From SG8-41 sp036555035 (GTDB lineage Bacteria; Pseudomonadota; Gammaproteobacteria; Burkholderiales; SG8-41), in the NCBI GenBank assembly GCA_036555035.1, contig DATBMB010000040.1, forward strand, positions 1 to 27,663: a DNA stretch of 27,663 nucleotides, in the 5' to 3' direction. Below the pieces are notes generated by a model. It had not been told where the DNA came from. It made no database searches and saw nothing but the letters and a program-made list of their open reading frames with translations. Below, in pieces: positions 7,347 through 14,572 of this stretch. The position numbers and the translations under genes are program-made. Every line of letters starts with the position of its first letter. The first letter of the stretch is position 1.

Positions 7347-7381
7347 GCGTCACGCGGCGCTCGTCACTCGACACCCGTCAC
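7347..7381 (-). repeat. Heptamer-phased array at the glycerate kinase 3' end
   Basis: Read on the minus strand, five consecutive 7-base units include GTGACGG, GTGTCGA, GTGACGA and GTGACGC. The array spans the last codons and stop of the glycerate kinase gene (7364-7366) and nearly fills the gap to hupE. TGA occurs at 7380, 7366 and 7352, that is, in all three minus-strand frames. Confidence 0.5.
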
Positions 7382-8650
7382 CAGGATGACGCGGTAGTCG
7401 TTGACGTTGGTGCGGGTGGGGCCGGTGACGACGAGGTCGCCGAGCGCGGAGAAGAAGCCGTAGCCGTCGTTGTCCGCGAGAAGCCGCGCGGCGTCGAGCT
7501 TCTTCTTTCCCGCGCGCGCGAGCGAGTCGGGCGCGAGGATTGCGCCGGCGTTGTCCTCGGAGCCGTCGATGCCGTCGGTGTCGCAGGCGAGCGCGTGGAT
7601 GCTCTCCGCGCCGGCGAGGTCTACCGCGAGCGCGAGCAGGAACTCCGCGTTGCGCCCGCCGCGCCCGCGCCCGCGCACCGTGACCGTCGTCTCGCCGCCC
7701 GAAATTAGTGCCACCGGCGGCTGCCACGGCAGTCCGTGTTGCTTCACTTCGCGCGCTAGCGCGCCGTACACCTTCGCAACCTCGCGCGCTTCTCCGGTGA
7801 CCGAATCGCCGAGAACGGCAGGGTGGATGTCGTGGCCGATGAAGAAGCTCGCGGCGGCCTGCAGCGACTGCTGGGCAGTGGCAATCACCCGGTTCTCGAC
7901 CCGCTTGAAGATACGCGAGCCCGGCTTGGGCGTCTCCGGAACATCGCCTTTGACCCCGCGCGCGAGATGCTCGGCAACCGCCTTTGGAGCCTTCACCCTG
8001 TAGCGCTCGAGTATGTCCAGCGCGTCCTGGTAGGTGGTGGGATCGGGCGCGCAGGGTCCCGATGCGATGTACGTCGGATCGTCGCCGGTCACATCCGAGA
8101 TCACCAGCGCCACCACCGGCGCGCGGGAGGCGGCAGCGAGTCTTCCGCCCTGGATGGCGGAGAGGTGCTTGCGCACGGTATTCATGTCCTGGATCGGCGC
8201 GCCACATTTCAGAAGCTCGCGCGTGGTGGCCTTGAGATCGGCCATGACGATGCCCTCGGCGGGAAGCGAGAGCAGGGCGGAGCCGCCGCCCGAGATCAGC
8301 ACGAGCAGGAGATCATCGGGTGTGAGCGATCTAGCGCGCCTGAGGATCTCCTGCGCGGCCCGCTCGCCGCTCTCGTCCGGCACTGGGTGCGCCGCCTCGA
8401 TTACGTTGATACGGCCGGTCATCAGCCCGTGCTGGTAGCGCGTGATGACGAGCCCGTCGAGCGGCGCGCCCGCCGGCCAGCCGCGCTCCACCGCGAGCGC
8501 CATCGCCGCGGCCGCCTTTCCGGCGCCCACCACCAGCGTGCGCCCCTTCGGGGGCTTGGGGAGATGCTCGGGGACGATCTTCAGCGGGTCCGCGGCCGCG
8601 AGCGCGGCGTGGAAGCTGCCGAGCAGCAGCTCGCGGGGCGCGATCGTCAC
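7364..8650 (-). CDS. Glycerate 2-kinase (GckA/TtuD, MOFRL family)
   Basis: About 428 residues, as usual for this family. The GTG start at 8650 forms a GTGA overlap with the uvrA stop, which supports it strongly, even though the same frame stays open far upstream through uvrA. Motifs are TLVVGAGKAAAAMA (about 38-51, the lysine being catalytic in this family), LVLISGGGSALLSLP, MNTVRKHLS, VISDVTGDDPTYIASGP, ALISGGETTV, RGRGGRNAEF and the closing MOFRL part with DTDGIDGSEDNAGA. The enzyme phosphorylates D-glycerate to 2-phosphoglycerate. Older annotations call it hydroxypyruvate reductase TtuD. It is translationally coupled to uvrA, a partnership with no obvious functional logic. Its last codons lie inside a heptamer-phased array. 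Confidence 0.93.
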   Translation of the reverse strand: MTIAPRELLLGSFHAALAAADPLKIVPEHLPKPPKGRTLVVGAGKAAAAMALAVERGWPAGAPLDGLVITRYQHGLMTGRINVIEAAHPVPDESGERAAQEILRRARSLTPDDLLLVLISGGGSALLSLPAEGIVMADLKATTRELLKCGAPIQDMNTVRKHLSAIQGGRLAAASRAPVVALVISDVTGDDPTYIASGPCAPDPTTYQDALDILERYRVKAPKAVAEHLARGVKGDVPETPKPGSRIFKRVENRVIATAQQSLQAAASFFIGHDIHPAVLGDSVTGEAREVAKVYGALAREVKQHGLPWQPPVALISGGETTVTVRGRGRGGRNAEFLLALAVDLAGAESIHALACDTDGIDGSEDNAGAILAPDSLARAGKKKLDAARLLADNDGYGFFSALGDLVVTGPTRTNVNDYRVILVTGVE

Positions 8651-11526
8651 GCCAGGACCTGCTTGAGGTACTGGCCGGTGTAGCTGGCCTTGTTCCGGGC
8701 CACCTCCTCGGGCGTGCCCTCGGCGATGACGCGCCCGCCGCCTTCGCCGCCCTCGGGGCCGAGGTCGATCACCCAGTCGGCGGTCTTGATGACGTCGAGA
8801 TTGTGCTCGATGACGACCACCGTGTTGCCGTGGTCGCGCAGCCGGTGCAGCACGCGCAGCAGCAGGTCGATGTCGTGGAAATGGAGCCCCGTCGTGGGCT
8901 CGTCCAGTATGTAGAGCGTCCGGCCGGTGTCGCGCTTGGAAAGCTCCAGCGAGAGCTTCACGCGCTGCGCCTCGCCTCCCGACAGCGTGGTTGCACTCTG
9001 CCCGAGCGTGATGTAGCCGAGCCCCACGTCGAACAGCGTCTGGAGCTTGCGCGCGATCGCCGGCACCGCGCTGAAGAATTCCGCCGCCTGCTCCACCGTC
9101 ATCTGCAGCACCTCGTGGATGTTCCGGCCCTTGTAGCGTACGTCGAGCGTCTCGCGGTTGTAGCGCTCGCCGTGGCACACGTCGCATGGCACGTAGATGT
9201 CGGGCAGGAAGTGCATCTCCACCTTGATCACGCCGTCGCCCTGGCACGCCTCGCACCGGCCGCCCTTGACGTTGAACGAGAAGCGCCCCGCGCCGTAGCC
9301 GCGCGCGCGCGCCTCCGGCACGCCGGCGAAGAGCTCGCGCATCGGCGTGAAGAGCCCGGTATAGGTCGCGGGATTGGAGCGGGGCGTGCGGCCGATCGGG
9401 CTCTGGTCGACGTTGACCACCTTGTCGAAGTGCTCGATGCCGGCGATCGCCTCGTGCGGCGCGGGCTCGAGCGGGCTGTCGTTCAGCGTGCGCGCCACGG
9501 CAGTGTGGATCGTGTCGTTGATGAGCGTGGACTTGCCCGAGCCCGATACTCCGGTCACGCACACGAAGAGCCCGACCGGCAGGCTTACGCCGATGCCCTT
9601 GAGGTTGTTTCCGGTCGCACCGGTGACGGTGAGCTGGCGCTTCGGGTTCGAGCGGTGGCGCAGCGCCGGCACCTCGATCCGTCGGCGCCCCGACAGATAC
9701 TGGCCGGTCAGCGACTCGGGGTGCGCGGTAATTTCCCGCGGCGTGCCCTCCACGACCACGTTGCCGCCGTGCTCGCCCGCGCCCAGGCCCATGTCGACGA
9801 CGTGATCCGCGGCCGCGATTGCCTCCTGGTCGTGCTCCACCACGATCACCGTGTTGCCGATGTCGCGCAGCCGCTTCAATGTGGCGAGCAGCCGCGCGTT
9901 GTCGCGCTGGTGCAGCCCGACCGAGGGCTCGTCGAGGACGTACATCACCCCCGTGAGGCCCGAGCCTATCTGGCTCGCGAGCCGGATGCGCTGCGATTCG
10001 CCGCCCGAGAGCGTCTCCGCCGAGCGGTCCAGTGAGAGGTAGTCGAGCCCGACGTTGTTGAGGAAGGTAATGCGGGTGAGGATTTCCTTGACGATCTTGT
10101 CCGCGATCGCCTGGCGGTTGCCGGTCAACGCGAGGGTCTCGAAGAAGCGGCTCGCCTGCGCGAGCGTCAACGCGCTCAAGTCGAAGATGGCGCGGCCGGC
10201 GACGGTGACGTGGCGCGCCTCGCGCCGCAGGCGCGTGCCGTTGCACTCGGGGCAGGCGCGGGTATTGAGGTACTTGGCGAGCTCCTCGCGCACCACGATC
10301 GAGTCGGTCTCGCGGTAGCGGCGCTCGAGGTTGGGAATCACGCCCTCGAACGCGTGCTCGCGCACGTGCTTGTTGCCGCGCTCGCCGACATACGTGAACT
10401 TGATCTTGTCGGTGCCCGAGCCCTGCAGCACAGCATCGCGGATTTTCTCGGGCAGCTCGCCGAACGGCGTCTCGATATCGAAGCCGTAATGCTGCGCGAG
10501 GCACTGCAGCATCTGGAAATAGAACTGGTTGCGCCGGTCCCACCCCTTGATCGCGCCCGAGGCGAGCGAGAGGTCGGGGAAGGCGGCGACGCGCCTGGGA
10601 TCGAAGAAGGTGACCGCGCCGAGACCGTCGCAGCGCGGGCAGGCGCCCATCGGGTTGTTGAAGGAGAACAGGCGCGGCTCGAGCTCGGGCAGCGAATAGC
10701 TGCACACCGGGCACGCGAAGCGAGCGGAGAAGAGGTGTTCCTTGCCGGAGTCCATCTCGATCGCGAGCGCGCGCCCGTCCGAGTGGCGGAGCGCCGTCTC
10801 GAAGGACTCGGCGAGCCGCTGCTTCGCGTCGGCGCGGACCTTCAACCGGTCCACCACCACCTCCACCGTGTGCTTCACGTTTTTCTTGAGCTTGGGCAGC
10901 TCATCGATCTCATGCACGGTTCCGTCCACCCGCAGCCGCACGAAGCCCTGGGCGCGCAGCTCCTCGAAGAGATCGGCCTGCTCGCCCTTGCGGCCGACGA
11001 TGAGCGGCGCCAGGATCATGAGGCGCGTGTCCTGCGGCAGCTCGAGCACGTGGTCCACCATCTGCGCGACGCTCTGCGCGGAGAGCTGGATCTTGTGCTC
11101 GGGGCAGTGGGGACCGCCGATCCTCGCGTATAAGAGCCGCAGGTAGTCGTGGATCTCGGTGACGGTGCCGACGGTGGAGCGCGGATTGTGGCTCGCGGCC
11201 TTCTGCTCGATGGAGATGGCGGGAGAGAGGCCCTCGATCAGGTCGACGTCCGGCTTCTCCATCAGCTGCAGGAACTGCCGCGCGTAGGTCGAGAGCGACT
11301 CGACGTAGCGGCGCTGCCCTTCCGCGTAGAGGGTGTCGAACGCGAGCGAGGACTTGCCGGAGCCCGACAGCCCCGTGATCACGATGAGGCGTTGGCGCGG
11401 GAGATCTAGGTTGATGTTCTTGAGGTTGTGCGTGCGCGCGCCGCGCACGCGGATGTACTCGGCTGCGCGAGCGGCGTCAGGCCCCGCGGTCTGCAGGCGG
11501 ACTAGGGTCGGACGTTGAGCGGCCAA
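8647..11526 (-). CDS. uvrA: Excinuclease ABC subunit A
   Basis: DNA-damage recognition ATPase of nucleotide excision repair, cytoplasmic, working with UvrB and UvrC. All expected parts are present in order. These are VRGARTHNLKNINL, the first Walker A GLSGSGKSS (about 52-60), the first zinc module with CPVC and CPRC, and the ABC signature SGGESQRIRLASQIG with YVLDEPSVGLHQRDN. They are followed by the second Walker A VSGSGKST (about 655-663), the second zinc module CEAC...CDVC, and the second signature SGGEAQRVKL with YILDEPTTGLHFHD. The start is uncertain. The TTG at 11526 adds about 20 residues relative to E. coli UvrA and has no Shine-Dalgarno, but no ATG exists nearby. A candidate promoter and LexA-like half-site lie just upstream. 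The stop overlaps the glycerate kinase GTG. Confidence 0.97.
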   Translation of the reverse strand: MAAQRPTLVRLQTAGPDAARAAEYIRVRGARTHNLKNINLDLPRQRLIVITGLSGSGKSSLAFDTLYAEGQRRYVESLSTYARQFLQLMEKPDVDLIEGLSPAISIEQKAASHNPRSTVGTVTEIHDYLRLLYARIGGPHCPEHKIQLSAQSVAQMVDHVLELPQDTRLMILAPLIVGRKGEQADLFEELRAQGFVRLRVDGTVHEIDELPKLKKNVKHTVEVVVDRLKVRADAKQRLAESFETALRHSDGRALAIEMDSGKEHLFSARFACPVCSYSLPELEPRLFSFNNPMGACPRCDGLGAVTFFDPRRVAAFPDLSLASGAIKGWDRRNQFYFQMLQCLAQHYGFDIETPFGELPEKIRDAVLQGSGTDKIKFTYVGERGNKHVREHAFEGVIPNLERRYRETDSIVVREELAKYLNTRACPECNGTRLRREARHVTVAGRAIFDLSALTLAQASRFFETLALTGNRQAIADKIVKEILTRITFLNNVGLDYLSLDRSAETLSGGESQRIRLASQIGSGLTGVMYVLDEPSVGLHQRDNARLLATLKRLRDIGNTVIVVEHDQEAIAAADHVVDMGLGAGEHGGNVVVEGTPREITAHPESLTGQYLSGRRRIEVPALRHRSNPKRQLTVTGATGNNLKGIGVSLPVGLFVCVTGVSGSGKSTLINDTIHTAVARTLNDSPLEPAPHEAIAGIEHFDKVVNVDQSPIGRTPRSNPATYTGLFTPMRELFAGVPEARARGYGAGRFSFNVKGGRCEACQGDGVIKVEMHFLPDIYVPCDVCHGERYNRETLDVRYKGRNIHEVLQMTVEQAAEFFSAVPAIARKLQTLFDVGLGYITLGQSATTLSGGEAQRVKLSLELSKRDTGRTLYILDEPTTGLHFHDIDLLLRVLHRLRDHGNTVVVIEHNLDVIKTADWVIDLGPEGGEGGGRVIAEGTPEEVARNKASYTGQYLKQVLA

Positions 11527-11550
11527 GGTCGGCAGGAATCGAACCTAAAC

Positions 11551-11585
11551 CTGCTAATATACAGAAGATTTTCCTCTTTTCCCAA
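11551..11585 (-). promoter_or_regulatory. Candidate uvrA promoter with LexA-like sequence
   Basis: On the minus strand TTGGGA (11585-11580), an 18-base spacer and TATATT (11561-11556) form a plausible sigma-70 promoter for uvrA. Overlapping the -10 is CTGTATATTAGCAG (11564-11551). This resembles an SOS box (CTG-N10-CAG) but has only 8 bases between CTG and CAG. It may be a degenerate or decayed LexA site, and LexA control is not established. Confidence 0.35.
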
Positions 11586-11599
11586 CCTGTTTCATCCCC

Positions 11600-12970
11600 A
11601 TGCACTCGACCCGCATGAGCCCGGAGGAGCTGCGCGCGTCGCTGGCGCTCTCCAGCATCTTCGGGCTGCGCATGCTGGGCATGTTCGTGATCCTGCCGGT
11701 GTTCGCGTTTTACGCGGAGTCGCTGCCGGGGGGCGACAATCTGACGCTGGTCGGCATCGCGATCGGCATCTACGGCCTCACCCAGGCGTGCCTGCAGATT
11801 CCCTACGGCTGGTGGTCGGACCGCTACGGCCGGAAGCCCGTGATCTACTTCGGGCTCGCGATCTTCGCCGCCGGCAGCTTCATCGCGGCGCTCGGCGTCC
11901 ATATCTGGGTGGTGATCCTGGGCCGGATGCTGCAGGGTGCAGGCGCGATCTCCGCGGCGGTGATGGCCATGACCGCCGATCTCACGCGCGACGAGCACCG
12001 CTCGAAGGCGATGGCGATGATCGGGTCCACCATCGGGGCGACCTTTGCGGCGTCGCTGGTGCTCTCGCCCTGGCTCGACCACGCAATCGGCGTGCCCGGC
12101 ATCTTCGTGATGACCGGCGTTCTGGTGCTGGCGTCGATCTGGGTGGTGCATGCGCTGGTTCCCGACGTGCCTCAACCCGCGCACCGGCCGCAAGCGCGCG
12201 GGCTGGCGCAGTTCGCAGCCGTATTGCGCGACCCGCAGCTGGCGCGGCTCGATTACGGCGTCTTCGCGCTGCACGCGGTGCTGATGGCGCTGTTCATCGC
12301 GGTGCCGCTGGAACTGCGCGCTGCCGGGCTGCCGGTGGAGCGGCACTGGCTGGTGTACCTACCGGTGATGACGGGCTCGTTCCTGCTGATGCTTCCGGCC
12401 GTGCTCGGGACGGCCCGGCCCGCGCGCCTGAAGGCGGCGTTCGTCTGCTCGATCGCCGTGCTGTTCCTGGCGCAGGCCGCGATGCCGTGGATGACGGGCG
12501 GGCCGTGGCGGATCGCGGCGCTGCTCCTCGTGTTCTTCACCGCTTTCAACGCGCTCGAGGCGCACCTGCCCACGCTGGTATCGCGCATTGCCCCGGGCGA
12601 GGCGCGCGGCATGGCGATCGGGGTGTTCGCCAGCATCCAGTTTTTCGGGGCTTTTTTCGGCGCGGCGGCAGGCGGGTTCCTCTATGGCCGCTGGGGCACG
12701 ACCGGCGTTGTCATCCTCGATGCCGCCCTGATCGTTATCTGGCTTGCAGTCGCGGCCGGGACGCGCGTGCCCGCGCCGCGCTCGGTCCGGGCCTACGCGC
12801 TGCCGACGCTCGACCGCGGCGCGGCCGAGCGGCTGCTTGCGCGGCTGAGGGCGCAGCCGGGCGTGCACGAGGCGCGGGTGGAAGGCGCGGAGCGCCAGGC
12901 CGTTTTGACTGTGGACAGTGACGGGTTTGATGAGCAGAATGTGCTGCACCTGCTCAGGCGTGACTCGTAA
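11600..12970 (+). CDS. YajR-like MFS transporter with C-terminal YAM-type domain
   Basis: 456 residues, close to E. coli YajR (about 454). Twelve membrane segments are expected. The N-terminal half has FGLRMLGMFVILPVFAFY, GIAIGIYGLTQACLQIPYG and the MFS motif A, WWSDRYGRKPVIYFG, followed by GRMLQGAGAISAAVMAMTADLT. The last 60 residues (ALPTLDRGAAERLLARLRAQPGV to the end) look like the small ferredoxin-fold YAM domain that YajR carries after helix 12. The substrate of the family is not settled; drug or small-molecule export is the usual label. The ATG at 11600 lacks a clear Shine-Dalgarno; an ATG five codons later is an alternative. It is divergent from uvrA and followed by ssb after 29 bases. 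Its stop codon lies in the second unit of a heptamer-phased array. Confidence 0.9.
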   Translation: MHSTRMSPEELRASLALSSIFGLRMLGMFVILPVFAFYAESLPGGDNLTLVGIAIGIYGLTQACLQIPYGWWSDRYGRKPVIYFGLAIFAAGSFIAALGVHIWVVILGRMLQGAGAISAAVMAMTADLTRDEHRSKAMAMIGSTIGATFAASLVLSPWLDHAIGVPGIFVMTGVLVLASIWVVHALVPDVPQPAHRPQARGLAQFAAVLRDPQLARLDYGVFALHAVLMALFIAVPLELRAAGLPVERHWLVYLPVMTGSFLLMLPAVLGTARPARLKAAFVCSIAVLFLAQAAMPWMTGGPWRIAALLLVFFTAFNALEAHLPTLVSRIAPGEARGMAIGVFASIQFFGAFFGAAAGGFLYGRWGTTGVVILDAALIVIWLAVAAGTRVPAPRSVRAYALPTLDRGAAERLLARLRAQPGVHEARVEGAERQAVLTVDSDGFDEQNVLHLLRRDS

Positions 12971-12988
12971 TTCGTGACTCGACTCGGG
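12961..12988 (+). repeat. Heptamer-phased array between MFS gene and ssb
   Basis: Consecutive 7-base units TGACTCG (12961 and 12975) and TAATTCG (12968), plus a partial fourth unit, cover the end of the MFS gene and the start of the gap. The MFS stop TAA is at 12968-12970. TGA/TAA at 12961, 12968 and 12975 fall in three different frames. Confidence 0.6.
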
Positions 12989-12999
12989 GGTACCCAGAC

Positions 13000-13461
13000 A
13001 TGGCATCCGTGAACAAGGTGATACTAATCGGCAATCTCGGCGCCGACCCGGAAACGCGCTACCTGCCGAGCGGGGACGCGGTTACCAACATCCGCATCGC
13101 GACCTCGGAGAAATGGAAGGACAAGAGCGGCGAGCAGCAGGAGCACACCGAATGGCACCGTGTCGCCTTCTTCGGCAAGACTGCCGAGATCGCCGGCGAA
13201 TATCTCAAGAAAGGCTCCCCGGTGTACGTCGAGGGCCGCATCCGCACCCGCAAGTGGCAGGACAAGGAGGGGCAGGAGCGCTATTCGACCGAGATCGTAG
13301 CCGACCGCATGCAGCTCCTGGGCGCGCGTGGCGCGAGCGGAGGGGCGGAGCCGATGGCGCGCGAGCCAGCAGCGGCATCGGCCGGCGGCGGAGGCGGCAA
13401 GCCCCAGCCGCAGAAGAAGGGCGGCGCGTTCGACACCATGGACGACGACATCCCGTTCTAG
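13000..13461 (+). CDS. ssb: Single-stranded DNA-binding protein
   Basis: 153 residues with the full SSB layout. The OB-fold opens MASVNKVILIGNLGADPETRY and continues with TNIRIATSEKW, EWHRVAFFGKTAEIAGEYLKKGSPVYVEGRIRTRKW and TEIVADRMQLLG (to about residue 107). A flexible Gly/Ala/Gln-rich linker follows, then the acidic tip DDDIPF, which recruits repair and replication partners. It binds single-stranded DNA as a tetramer during replication, recombination and repair. The ATG is preceded by a GGGGG tract about 9 bases upstream. It lies downstream of the MFS gene, in the same divergent relation to uvrA that E. coli ssb has directly. Confidence 0.98.
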   Translation: MASVNKVILIGNLGADPETRYLPSGDAVTNIRIATSEKWKDKSGEQQEHTEWHRVAFFGKTAEIAGEYLKKGSPVYVEGRIRTRKWQDKEGQERYSTEIVADRMQLLGARGASGGAEPMAREPAAASAGGGGGKPQPQKKGGAFDTMDDDIPF

Positions 13462-13472
13462 GGAAGTATTTT

Positions 13473-13510
13473 CCCCTCCTGCCCGAGGAGGGGTGCCCGC
13501 ACCAGCGGGC
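13473..13510. repeat. REP-like double hairpin between ssb and pta
   Basis: The first hairpin has 8-base arms CCCCTCCT (13473-13480) and AGGAGGGG (13486-13493) around GCCCG. The second has arms GCCCGC (13495-13500) and GCGGGC (13505-13510) around ACCA. A GGGGTGGTGGG tail follows. The layout of a C/T-rich palindrome, second palindrome and GGGGTGG tail resembles common intergenic REP-type repeats of betaproteobacteria. It could also stabilise or end the ssb message, although no T-run is present. Confidence 0.6.
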
Positions 13511-13539
13511 GGGGTGGTGGGAGCCGGATCCGCAGTGCC

Positions 13540-14529
13540 ATGACAGACGTCATCGATGATTGCATCGCCCGGGCGCGCGCGGGCGGCAAACGCCCGGTCT
13601 TTCCCGAGGGTCACGACGAGCGCATCGTTGCGGCCGCCAGGCGGCTGAAGGACCTCGGCATCGCGTCTCCAATCCTGGTCGGCACGCGCGCGGAAGTCGG
13701 CGCGGCCGCAGCACGCGCCGGTGTATCGCTTGAAGGTATCGACGTGCTCGATCCGGCGGAGAGTGCCCGGCTGAAGGCATACGCAGCGCTCTATTCGGAT
13801 GGGCGTCCCGGCGCGACCCCCAGGGTCGCCGAGCGCCTGGTGCGCAAGGCCCTGTTTCATGCCGGCATGATGGTGCGCGCCGGAGACGCGGGTGCGATGG
13901 TCGCGGGCGTCACCACGACCACCGGGCGCGTGATCGAAGCCGGGCTCATGACCGTGGGGCTCGCCGCGGGAATCCGCAATCCGTCGAGCTTCTTCCTGAT
14001 GATCGTTCCGGGCGCGGAGCCGGGGGCTGCGAAGCGTTACATCTACGCGGACTGTGCGGTCAACGTCGATCCGGACCCCGAGGCGCTGGCCGATATCGCG
14101 CTCGCTTCCGCGGAGAGCTGCCGCATTCTGCTGAAGGAGACGCCGCGCGTCGCGCTGCTCTCGTTTTCCACCAAGGGCAGCGCGCAGCACGCGCGCGTCG
14201 AGAAGGTCACCCGCGCGCTCGCGCTCGCCCGCTCGCGCGCGCCGGATCTCGCCATCGACGGCGAGCTGCAGGCCGATGCCGCGCTCGTGCCGGAGGTCGC
14301 CAGGAAGAAGCTGAAGGGCGAGAGCCCGGTCGCGGGCCGGGCCAACGTGCTGGTTTTCCCCGACCTCGATTCGGGCAACATCGGCTACAAGCTCACCCAG
14401 TGCATGGCGGGTGCCCGCGCCATCGGCCCGGTGCTGCAGGGGTTTGCGCGGCCGGTGAGCGATCTCTCGCGCGGCGCGAGCGTGGAAGACGTCGTCGCGA
14501 CGACCGCGATCGTCCTCGCGCGCGCCTAG
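13540..14529 (+). CDS. pta: Phosphate acetyltransferase (short, catalytic domain only)
   Basis: 329 residues forming just the PTA_PTB catalytic domain, as in EutD or Gram-positive-type Pta, not the 700-residue E. coli form. Motifs visible are RPVFPEGHDERIVAAARRL (about 18-36), ADSARLKAY-like helices, DAGAMVAGVTTTTGRVIEAGL (about 114-134), AESCRILLKETPRVALLSFSTKGSA, DGELQADAALVPEVA, and NVLVFPDLDSGNIGYKLTQ with a C-terminal GxxxPVxDLSRG block (GFARPVSDLSRG). It interconverts acetyl-CoA and acetyl phosphate. No acetate kinase gene is adjacent. ATG at 13540 has only a weak G-rich ribosome-binding site. The gene is convergent with a citrate synthase gene, the other acetyl-CoA-using enzyme here. 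Confidence 0.93.
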   Translation: MTDVIDDCIARARAGGKRPVFPEGHDERIVAAARRLKDLGIASPILVGTRAEVGAAAARAGVSLEGIDVLDPAESARLKAYAALYSDGRPGATPRVAERLVRKALFHAGMMVRAGDAGAMVAGVTTTTGRVIEAGLMTVGLAAGIRNPSSFFLMIVPGAEPGAAKRYIYADCAVNVDPDPEALADIALASAESCRILLKETPRVALLSFSTKGSAQHARVEKVTRALALARSRAPDLAIDGELQADAALVPEVARKKLKGESPVAGRANVLVFPDLDSGNIGYKLTQCMAGARAIGPVLQGFARPVSDLSRGASVEDVVATTAIVLARA

Positions 14530-14544
14530 TTCCCCTCATCCCCG

Positions 14545-14565
14545 CCTTCTCCCAATGGGAGAAGG
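14545..14565. terminator. Symmetric hairpin between convergent pta and citrate synthase genes
   Basis: A perfect 9-base inverted repeat, CCTTCTCCC (14545-14553) and GGGAGAAGG (14557-14565) around AAT, lies between the two stop codons. It is preceded by CCCCTCATCCCC. Its position suits a bidirectional 3'-end structure. The motif also resembles a widespread intergenic repeat family (CCCTCA-CCCCGGCC-CTCTCCC type), so it may be a mobile REP-like element used as a terminator. Confidence 0.55.
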
Positions 14566-14572
14566 AGAACTT

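Noticed and set aside
8651..10714. A long same-strand open frame upstream of the glycerate kinase that would add nearly 700 residues to it
   Set aside because: It runs through uvrA in another frame, has Arg/Ala/Gly-rich low-complexity composition, and the kinase homology begins exactly at the GTG overlapping the uvrA stop. It is a GC-rich shadow.
11551..11564. A canonical LexA box at uvrA
   Set aside because: The spacing between CTG and CAG is 8, not 10, so it is listed only as LexA-like.
12961..12988. Heptamer arrays as a CRISPR array
   Set aside because: Units are 7 bases, contiguous, without spacers and degenerate.
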